Source of the DNA: RBC101 sp052387735
Lineage (GTDB): Bacteria; Gemmatimonadota; Gemmatimonadetes; Gemmatimonadales; Gemmatimonadaceae
Direction: 5' to 3'
Assembly (NCBI GenBank): GCA_052387735.1
Contig: JBQTIW010000028.1
Coordinates: 1 to 6,133, forward strand
DNA length: 6,133 nt
Below, one piece after another: positions 1-5,168 of the stretch. The position numbers were made by a program, and so were the translations under genes. The number at the start of each line of letters is the position of its first letter. Positions within the stretch are counted from its first letter, which is position 1. The notes beneath the pieces were generated by a model. That model saw nothing but the letters and a program-made list of their open reading frames with translations. It ran no database searches and was not told where the DNA came from.

Positions 1-365
1 AAGGTCAGTGCCCGCGCGTGGACGAAGCGGGCCACCTCGTCGGCGAATGGGGGATCGTCGGTCGCGATGCCGATCACCTTGAGCCCGGCATCGCGGTAGC
101 GATCGTACAGCCGCTGAATGCTCGGCATTTCGGTCACGCAGGGCACGCACCACGTCGCCCAGAGGTTGATCAGCACGACCTCACCTCTGTAGTCGTCGAA
201 CGTCCTGAACGAGTCCGGTGCGCCGATCACTCGAGCGCGGAAGTTCGGCGCGGGGGCACCAACGAACACGCCGCTCGACGCCCCGTCGAAGGCGCGGGAC
301 CCGAGCCAGCCCGCTGCACCGACGGCAGCGACCAGGAGGGCTATGACCAGGCCACGACGCGGCAT
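1..365 (-). CDS. TlpA/ResA-like membrane-anchored thioredoxin-family protein, 3' end cut by window
   Basis: The reading frame starts at ATG (365-363) and runs off the left edge after 121 codons. Residues 1-22 form a short basic N-terminus (MPRR) followed by a hydrophobic stretch, which I read as an uncleaved signal anchor; there is no lipobox cysteine. A thioredoxin-like domain starts near residue 36 with GAPAPNF, typical of AhpC/TSA-TlpA proteins, then VVLINLWATWCVPC with the redox pair C73 and C76 (CVPC). The following EMPSI and LKVIGIATDD segments are also typical of TlpA/ResA. The cis-proline loop would lie outside the window. In this family the protein acts on the outer side of the membrane as a thiol-disulfide oxidoreductase, often in cytochrome c maturation; the partner here is unknown. 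The start lies 10 bases after the rpe stop with a GAGAG ribosome-binding-like sequence between them, so it is probably the next cistron of the operon. The family is secure; the exact role is not. Confidence 0.88.
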   Translation of the reverse strand, partial: MPRRGLVIALLVAAVGAAGWLGSRAFDGASSGVFVGAPAPNFRARVIGAPDSFRTFDDYRGEVVLINLWATWCVPCVTEMPSIQRLYDRYRDAGLKVIGIATDDPPFADEVARFVHARALT

Positions 366-375
366 CGTTCTCTCG

Positions 376-1041
376 TCAGGCGACGGCCGAACAGAGGTCG
401 CGGAGCGCCCCGATCTCCGCCCTGGGGTCCGGCGCCGCGAAGATGGCGTTGCCGGCCACGAAGGTGTCCGCTCCCGCACGCCAGCAGCTGGCGATGGTGC
501 CCCGCGCGATACCGCCGTCGACCTCCAGCACCGCCACGCTGCCTTCGTCCCGCAACAGGGCTTTCGCCTCGCGGATGCGGTCGATGGAGCGCTGGATGAA
601 CGACTGCCCGGAAAAGCCGGGATTCACCGACATGATCAGGAGGAGATCGAGGTCCCTGGCGACGTTGCGCACGCTCTCCACCGGTGTGGCCGGGTTGATC
701 GCAACCCCGGCGGATGCACCTAACTCCTTGATGCGCCCGAGCTGACGGTGCAGGTGCGGACTCACTTCCTGGTGGATCGTGACCACGTTGGCCCCGGCCC
801 GCACGAAGGAGTCGAAATACTTCTCGGGCTCCACGACCATGAGATGGACGTCCAGCGGAAGCGCCGTGAGGCCACGGACCGTTTCAATGACCTTCGCGCC
901 GAACGTCAAGTTGGGCACGAAGCAGCCGTCCATCACGTCGATGTGAATCCAGTCGGCGCCTCCGTCCACGCACATCGCGATCTCGTCGCCGAGGCGGGCA
1001 AAGTCTGCGCTGAGGACCGACGGGGCGATGCGAACGCTCAT
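376..1041 (-). CDS. rpe: Ribulose-phosphate 3-epimerase
   Basis: Rpe interconverts D-ribulose 5-phosphate and D-xylulose 5-phosphate in the cytosolic pentose phosphate pathway (and the Calvin cycle where present). The 221-residue product is full length for the family and a complete TIM barrel. It opens with IAPSVLSADFARLG (residues 5-18). The expected metal and catalytic residues are all present: H33 and D35 in HIDVMDG, H66 in DVHLMV, and D175 in LEVDGG. The phosphate-binding MSVNPGFSGQSFI loop (137-149) and the VAGNAIF strand are intact. The ATG at 1041 overlaps the stop of the upstream PASTA gene as ATGA, and an AGGA lies just upstream, so translation is probably coupled. Leu107 uses the rare codon TTA in a GTTAGGT context. 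I see nothing degraded. Confidence 0.97.
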   Translation of the reverse strand: MSVRIAPSVLSADFARLGDEIAMCVDGGADWIHIDVMDGCFVPNLTFGAKVIETVRGLTALPLDVHLMVVEPEKYFDSFVRAGANVVTIHQEVSPHLHRQLGRIKELGASAGVAINPATPVESVRNVARDLDLLLIMSVNPGFSGQSFIQRSIDRIREAKALLRDEGSVAVLEVDGGIARGTIASCWRAGADTFVAGNAIFAAPDPRAEIGALRDLCSAVA

Positions 1042-1808
1042 GGGCGTCCTGAGACTCGAAGGGTGACGGTGCTCCCCGCCGTGATGGCCGCCCCTGCTGC
1101 GGGTGATTGGGCGATCACGGTGCCCGCGGGCAGGGAAGACAGCGAATCGTACTCGATGGGGGCGACGACCAGCCCGAGCTGGTCCAGTGTGCCGCGCGCC
1201 ATGCCGAGCTCGCGGCCCACCACGTCCGGCAGCGAGAGCTCGACCGGCCCGGCGCTGACCACCAGCCCGACGCGGGTGCCGGCGGGGACGCTGGCACCGG
1301 GCGCGGGCGTCGCGGCGAGCACCAGTCCGCGCGCGCTGTCCGATGGTTGCTCGGTGACGTCGCCCACGGTGAGCCCCGCTGCGCGCAGCAGTCTGTCCGC
1401 CTCATCCCGCGACACCCCGACCACGGCCGGGATCGCGATCGTCTGCGGCTGCCCCGCACTCACATCCAGCACGATCTCCGCGCCAACGTTCACGGCGTCG
1501 CCGGCCACCGGACTCTGCGCCACCACGGCGTTCCTGGGGGCATCGGCGGACTCCCGCTCGGCGCCTAACGTGACGATCAGACCGAGCGACTTGAGCCGGC
1601 GTTCGGCATCCGGGTAGGGCAGGCCCATGACGCTGGGGACGCGCACTTCCTGCGGCGCGTCATCGGAGGGGAAGAGCACGAGGGCGACCAGCGCGAAGGC
1701 CAGCAGAAATCCCGACGCCGACGCCACCGCGTAGGGCAGCCAGGCACGGGCTCGTTTCCGGCCGTTGCTCCGCGCTGGTGGTGGTGTCGGCGCCGCCCGT
1801 TGATTCAT
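1038..1808 (-). CDS. Membrane-anchored protein with three PASTA domains and no kinase domain
   Basis: The 256-residue product has a short, basic, proline-rich cytoplasmic start (residues 1-22), one transmembrane helix (about 23-46), and then only extracytoplasmic PASTA repeats. Repeat 1 covers about 54-119 (VPSVMGLPYPDAERRL), repeat 2 about 124-187 (IPAVVGVSRDEADRLL) and repeat 3 about 190-254 (LPDVVGRELGMARGTL). Each ends with the family's QSP/TP-x-x-G turn and a valine-rich strand: QSPVAGDAV, ATPAPGASV and QSPAAGAAI. PASTA domains bind peptidoglycan fragments or act as spacers in PknB/PrkC kinases and some penicillin-binding proteins; here neither partner domain is present in the same chain. 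The ATG at 1808 overlaps the rsmB stop as ATGA, with AGGAG 11 bases upstream, and the gene overlaps rpe by four bases. Its position between rsmB and rpe is where prkC sits in Firmicutes. A peptidoglycan-sensing or envelope scaffold role is inference. Confidence 0.92.
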   Translation of the reverse strand: MNQRAAPTPPPARSNGRKRARAWLPYAVASASGFLLAFALVALVLFPSDDAPQEVRVPSVMGLPYPDAERRLKSLGLIVTLGAERESADAPRNAVVAQSPVAGDAVNVGAEIVLDVSAGQPQTIAIPAVVGVSRDEADRLLRAAGLTVGDVTEQPSDSARGLVLAATPAPGASVPAGTRVGLVVSAGPVELSLPDVVGRELGMARGTLDQLGLVVAPIEYDSLSSLPAGTVIAQSPAAGAAITAGSTVTLRVSGRP

Positions 1809-3175
1809 ACGCGCCGCCGCTCCTGGCGCCGGAGCCGAGCAGCGAATGCGCCGTCGACACCGTGTCGTTGCGGCAGTACGCGCAAACGGCCGGCGTCCAG
1901 AACCGAGGCGGGCACCGCTCCCGCGGGCGGCGGTTCGAGCGAGAACTCGGGATCGTCACGCAGGAACTGCTCGACCTGCGCGTCATTCTCCTCGGGTTCG
2001 AGCGAGCAGGTGCTGTACACCAGCAAACCACCGGGGCGGACGAGTGAGGCGGCGGACCGCAGAATGGACCGCTGGGCGCTCGCCGAGACCGCGATGTCCG
2101 AGACCTTGAGCCGCCAGCGCGCATCCGGATGACGACGAAACGTTCCCGTTCCCGTGCACGGCGCGTCGACGAGCACCGCGTCCAGGGACGTGAGCGGACA
2201 TTCCCGCGCATCGGCCACGAGGGGGAGGACATTGGGCGCATCGAGCCGCTCGAGGTTCTCGCGCACCCGAGCCATCCGGGCGTCCGACTTGTCCACGGCG
2301 ATCACTCGTGCGGCGACTCGCGAGAGCTCCAGCGCCTTGCCGCCCGGGGCGGCGCACAGATCCGCGACCGTGGACCCCGGATCGATCGCCGCATAACGAG
2401 TGACGAGCGTGGCCGCCGGGTCCTGTACGAAGAAGGCCCCCTGTCGCCACGCGCCCAGTTCCGCGAGGGAGACCGATCCCTTTGCCTGGAGACCATCGTC
2501 GAGCAGCGGCGCGTCTTCGACTTCGACACCAGCGGATTCGAGCATCGCCTCCAGCTGCTCGCGCACGATGCCGAACGGACGCAGCACCATCCGGGCCTCG
2601 GTGTTGTTGCTCTCGAGCAGCGCCACGGTTTCTGCTTCGCCCCATCGCGCGATCCATCGTGCGACCAACCACCGCGGGTGCGAGTAGCGGGTGGCGACGG
2701 CATCGACGGGGTCTCCTCCCGAGGCATCCACCTCACCCTCGAGCCGCGCGCGTTCCCGATCGAGGCGGCGCAGAACGGCGTTAGCGAGCTTACTCGCGCC
2801 CATGCCGTGGCGTCGTTTTACCTGCTCCACGGTTTGCGCGATGCCGGCGTAGGCAGGCACCGATCCCATGAACAGGATCTGATACGTGCCGAGCCTCAGC
2901 AGATCCGCCACGTCGGCATCAAGGCGAGCGAGACCGCCACGGGCACGTGCGCCGAGCCACGCGTCGATCTGGCCGCGCCGCCGCAGCATCCCGTACACCA
3001 GTTCCTGCGTCCATCGCCGATCCCGCGCATCGAGTCGCCCCGCCCGTCGCTCGAACGCGTGATCCAGCAGGTCGCCCTGACGCATGTCGGCAGCGATCTC
3101 GGCAGCCGCGGCACGCGAGTCGGTGACCGCGGACCCGGGGTGGCTCTGGCTTTTCCGAGGAGAGGGGCGGGGCAT
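1805..3175 (-). CDS. rsmB: 16S rRNA (cytosine-967-C5)-methyltransferase RsmB (Sun/Fmu)
   Basis: RsmB methylates C967 of 16S rRNA (E. coli numbering) using S-adenosylmethionine. With the ATG at 3175 the product is 456 residues. An N-terminal NusB-like RNA-binding domain covers about residues 20-145 (ending KLANAVLRRLDRER). The Rossmann-fold methyltransferase then has YSHPRWLV (164-171), FFVQDPAA (248-255), SAM motif I VADLCAAPGGK (270-280), VLVDAPCTGTG with C340, and YSTCSLEPEEN with the catalytic cysteine C390. The C-terminal HGVDGAFAARL is also typical. The frame is open further upstream to a GTG at 3259, three bases after the fmt stop, which would add 28 residues. I prefer 3175 because the extra codons are A/T-rich (TTA, GTA, TTT, TAT, CTT), unlike the gene body, and contain an inverted repeat. 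Against this, no Shine-Dalgarno sequence precedes 3175. The 3' end overlaps the PASTA gene by four bases. Function is secure; the start is open. Confidence 0.93.
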   Translation of the reverse strand: MPRPSPRKSQSHPGSAVTDSRAAAAEIAADMRQGDLLDHAFERRAGRLDARDRRWTQELVYGMLRRRGQIDAWLGARARGGLARLDADVADLLRLGTYQILFMGSVPAYAGIAQTVEQVKRRHGMGASKLANAVLRRLDRERARLEGEVDASGGDPVDAVATRYSHPRWLVARWIARWGEAETVALLESNNTEARMVLRPFGIVREQLEAMLESAGVEVEDAPLLDDGLQAKGSVSLAELGAWRQGAFFVQDPAATLVTRYAAIDPGSTVADLCAAPGGKALELSRVAARVIAVDKSDARMARVRENLERLDAPNVLPLVADARECPLTSLDAVLVDAPCTGTGTFRRHPDARWRLKVSDIAVSASAQRSILRSAASLVRPGGLLVYSTCSLEPEENDAQVEQFLRDDPEFSLEPPPAGAVPASVLDAGRLRVLPQRHGVDGAFAARLRRQERRRV

Positions 3176-3181
3176 GGAGGA

Positions 3182-3187
3182 AAGATA
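3182..3187 (-). promoter_or_regulatory. Possible -10 element for a leaderless rsmB transcript
   Basis: On the minus strand the hexamer TATCTT matches four of six bases of TATAAT and the looser TANNNT pattern. It is followed by exactly six bases (TCCTCC) and then the preferred rsmB ATG at 3175. That spacing would put the transcription start on the A of the ATG, giving a leaderless mRNA, and would explain why this start has no Shine-Dalgarno sequence. No good -35 hexamer is visible at 16-18 bases. This is a weak, inferred call. Confidence 0.25.
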
Positions 3188-3196
3188 CGCAGCGGC

Positions 3197-3227
3197 AAAC
3201 GCGTACACGGGTAACGGTACGCGGTTT
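3197..3227. repeat. Inverted repeat between fmt and rsmB, possible operator or RNA hairpin
   Basis: CGCGTAC (3200-3206) and GTACGCG (3217-3223) are perfect 7-base inverted arms around a 10-base loop. Flanking AAA (3197-3199) and TTT (3225-3227) extend the pairing to 10 base pairs if the G at 3224 is bulged. It lies 22-52 bases upstream of the preferred rsmB ATG and just upstream of the possible -10 element, where an operator could sit. Only three T residues follow the stem on the minus strand, so it is not a good intrinsic terminator. The structure is plain in the sequence; its role is unknown. Confidence 0.5.
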
Positions 3228-3262
3228 GGCGTGATCGCGGCGGGGTTGTACCCGTTCACCTG

Positions 3263-4198
3263 TCATTGCCCCAACACGTCGACCGGATCGATGCCACGCC
3301 CCTGGGCGAGGTCGAGTGGCGTCATGCGGCGCTTTCCGGCCGGCTGCACGTACCCCACGCGAACGGCGCCGGTGCCGCATCCGACGAGCATCCCGTGCTC
3401 CTCGATGCGCACGATCTGTCCCGGGGTGGCGACGACGCCGCTCGCGGTCATCGCTCCGAACAGTTTGACGTCCGCCCCGCGTAGCGTGGTCCAGCCCCCC
3501 GGGCGCGGATCGTAGGCGCGGATGACGCGCGCCGCGTGCCCCGCGTCTGCGGTCCAGTCGATCCGGGCGTTGTCGCGATTCACCTTGGGAGCATACGTCG
3601 CGACGGCCTCGTCCTGCGCCACCTCGGTGATGCCCGTGCCTAACGAGAGCAGCGTCAGTGCCTCGATGATGCCCAGCGCGCCGAGCTCGGCCAGGCGCTC
3701 CGTGAGCTCCCCGCCGGTTTCGTCACTGGCGACGGGCGTGGGCGCCTGCAGGAGCACCGGGCCCGCGTCGAGCTTCTGGACCATTCGCATGATCGACACG
3801 CCCGTCTCCGTGTCACCGGCGAGGATCGCGGCCTGGATCGGTGCCGCTCCCCGCCACCGCGGCAGCAGCGAGGCGTGGATGTTCCAGGTGCCTAACTGCG
3901 GAAGGTCGATGATGTCGCGGACGAGGATGTGGCCGTAGGCGACGACGACGGAGAGGTCGGGGGCGAGGGCGCGCAGCGACGCGATGAACGCGTCGCCGCG
4001 CGGCTTCTCCGGCTGCAGCACAGGAATCCCTTCTTCCAGCGCGACGGCCTTGACTGGTGACGGCACCAGCACCGACCGGTGGCGGCCCTGCGGGCGATCG
4101 GGTTGCGTGACGACGGCGACCACGTCGTGACCCTCCCCGACGATGGCGCGTAGCGCCGGCGTGGCAAACTCCGGAGTGCCCCAGAAGAGAATTCGCAC
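3263..4198 (-). CDS. fmt: Methionyl-tRNA formyltransferase
   Basis: Fmt transfers a formyl group from 10-formyltetrahydrofolate to methionyl-initiator tRNA in the cytosol. The 311-residue product matches the usual family length. The N-terminal catalytic domain starts at once with MRILFWGTPEFATPAL, followed by TQPDRPQGR (31-39) and PSPVK (46-50). The catalytic triad is visible: N106 and H108 in WNIHASLLPRWRGAAPI, and D144 in KLDAGPVL. The linker has YAPKVNRDNARIDW and the C-terminal OB-like tRNA-binding domain ends with QPAGKRRMTPLDLAQGRG. The start is GTG at 4198; although the frame stays open upstream, everything above is a shadow of def and the family begins exactly here. Ribosome-binding sequence is weak. 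The gene is 44 bases after def, its functional counterpart in the N-formyl-methionine cycle. Leu102 and Leu186 use TTA, both inside GTTAGGC. Confidence 0.96.
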   Translation of the reverse strand: MRILFWGTPEFATPALRAIVGEGHDVVAVVTQPDRPQGRHRSVLVPSPVKAVALEEGIPVLQPEKPRGDAFIASLRALAPDLSVVVAYGHILVRDIIDLPQLGTWNIHASLLPRWRGAAPIQAAILAGDTETGVSIMRMVQKLDAGPVLLQAPTPVASDETGGELTERLAELGALGIIEALTLLSLGTGITEVAQDEAVATYAPKVNRDNARIDWTADAGHAARVIRAYDPRPGGWTTLRGADVKLFGAMTASGVVATPGQIVRIEEHGMLVGCGTGAVRVGYVQPAGKRRMTPLDLAQGRGIDPVDVLGQ

Positions 4199-4242
4199 GT
4201 GTCTGCTTGCGGAACTGGCGATGATCCGGCGACCGAGCCGCC
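4199..4242. other. Short def-fmt intergenic gap
   Basis: These 44 bases between the def stop and the fmt GTG are the longest gap in the window apart from the disputed stretch before rsmB. I see no convincing promoter, terminator or strong ribosome-binding site in it, only a weak 4-base-pair CGGC/GCCG stem. Confidence 0.4.
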
Positions 4243-4806
4243 CTACATCCCCGGTTCGGGGTGCTCCGGATCGACCCCGTTCCGCTGCCCCGCGATCAGG
4301 TGGCGCAGGTTGTCGGGGAACTCCTTGCGGAGCTCCTCCCACTTGGAGAGTGCCGATCTCCGCTTGAGATAGCTCAAATAGTCGATGAACAGTTTGCCGT
4401 GCAGATGGTCGATTTCGTGCTGCAAGCAGCGCGCGAGCAGCTTGGTGGCATCGACCTCGTACGGCGTCCCCTCGCGATCGAGTGCGCGCACGATCACGCG
4501 CTTGGCGCGGTCCACATCGCCGTACAGTTCGGGAATCGAAAGGCACGCCTCCTCGGCGCGATCGCGTCCCTCCTCGAGCAAGATCTCGGGATTGATGAGC
4601 ACCAGCTTCGTACCTTCGACGTCGACCACCGCGAGTCGTTCCTTGCGTCCCACCTGCGGCGCGGCGAGGCCGATGCCACTGGCCGCGTACATGGTCTCGA
4701 ACATGTCGTCGATCAACCGTTGCAGCACATCGGTGATTTCCTCTACGACCTCGGTCTCCTCCCGCAGGACGGGAGAGCCGAGGACGTGGATGGGGAGCAG
4801 GCTCAC
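4243..4806 (-). CDS. def: Peptide deformylase
   Basis: Def is a metalloenzyme that removes the N-formyl group from nascent polypeptides at the ribosome exit. The 187-residue product contains all three family motifs in order: motif I GIGLAAPQVG (residues 44-53, with Q51), motif II EACLS (86-90, metal ligand C88) and motif III HEIDH (130-134, ligands H130 and H134, catalytic E131). The start LPIHVLGSPVLR (4-15) is typical. Motif II is usually EGCLS; here alanine replaces glycine. The C-terminus after LSYLKRRSALSK carries a charged tail of about 30 residues, making the protein somewhat longer than the E. coli enzyme. The start is GTG at 4806, overlapping the yajC stop as GTGA, so it is probably translated by coupling. 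The tail does not disturb the catalytic core. Confidence 0.96.
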   Translation of the reverse strand: MSLLPIHVLGSPVLREETEVVEEITDVLQRLIDDMFETMYAASGIGLAAPQVGRKERLAVVDVEGTKLVLINPEILLEEGRDRAEEACLSIPELYGDVDRAKRVIVRALDREGTPYEVDATKLLARCLQHEIDHLHGKLFIDYLSYLKRRSALSKWEELRKEFPDNLRHLIAGQRNGVDPEHPEPGM

Positions 4807-5168
4807 TTGCTGGGCGGTGCAGTGGTGGCTGCGTCGCCCATCACCTTGGCGATGCGGCCGCGTTCGATGATCAGGCGCGACTCGGCGGACTTGATGGTGA
4901 TGTGGTCGTCCATGCTGCGTTCGGTGCCCGTGTCCTTCATGTGCACGATCTCTCCCACGATGCCACCCGAGGTGACGATAGTATCGCCGCGCTTGAGGTT
5001 CCGCAGGCGCTCCTCGTGCTGCTTACGCTGCTTCTGCTGCGGCCGGATCATGAAGAAATAGATGATCGCCGAGATCGCGGCCAGCTGAAACAGGAACGGG
5101 TAGAGCGACCCCCCTGACGACGGGGCGGCTTGAAGCAGAAGCAAGTTAGGCATGAACGACGCGGTCAT
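4803..5168 (-). CDS. yajC: Sec translocon accessory subunit YajC
   Basis: YajC is a small inner-membrane protein that associates with SecD-SecF in the Sec export machinery. The 121-residue product has a short N-terminus, one transmembrane helix at about residues 22-41 ending with the hallmark FFMIRPQQKQRK, and a small cytoplasmic domain with RLRNLKRGDTIVTSGGIVGEI, which is the conserved core of the family. I chose ATG 5168 because it overlaps the tgt stop as ATGA, the pattern used at other junctions here. An internal ATG at 5153 (MPNLLLLQ) is an alternative, and the frame is also open to 5213 within tgt. The tgt-yajC pairing is classical, but def follows in place of secD. The alanine/threonine/proline-rich tail is poorly conserved in general. 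Confidence 0.93.
   Translation of the reverse strand: MTASFMPNLLLLQAAPSSGGSLYPFLFQLAAISAIIYFFMIRPQQKQRKQHEERLRNLKRGDTIVTSGGIVGEIVHMKDTGTERSMDDHITIKSAESRLIIERGRIAKVMGDAATTAPPSK

Noticed and set aside
299..365. Lipoprotein signal in the TlpA-like protein
   Set aside because: The hydrophobic segment is followed by WLGSRAF with no cysteine, so there is no lipobox.
748..1617. Plus-strand open frame (289 codons) opposite rpe and the PASTA gene
   Set aside because: It crosses the junction of two well-recognised minus-strand genes and its Ser/Thr/Ala/Pro-rich product resembles no family.
2129..3214. Long plus-strand open frame (361 codons) opposite rsmB
   Set aside because: It lies antisense to a gene with intact catalytic motifs. 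Its translation is low-complexity, rich in Arg, His and Gly, with no recognisable domain, as expected for a shadow frame in GC-rich DNA.
3176..3259. N-terminal extension of RsmB from GTG 3259
   Set aside because: Not excluded, but its codon use is unlike the gene body and it contains an inverted repeat; the family homology starts well after Met 3175.
2919..3266. Alternative minus-strand start, ATGA overlapping the fmt stop, in a frame different from rsmB
   Set aside because: It matches the junction style of the operon, but the product is an Arg-rich shadow of the rsmB start with no conserved residues, and no frameshift is needed to read RsmB.
4199..4242. Weak CGGC/GCCG stem between def and fmt as a terminator
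   Set aside because: Only four base pairs and no T-tract; such stems are expected by chance in this composition.
4199..4546. Extended Fmt starting inside def
   Set aside because: The frame is open, but the upstream translation has no Fmt homology and overlaps def; the conserved protein begins at GTG 4198.
4261..5061. Plus-strand open frame (266 codons) opposite def and yajC
   Set aside because: Antisense shadow of two secure genes; no domain, no ribosome-binding site, and it crosses the overlap between two genes.
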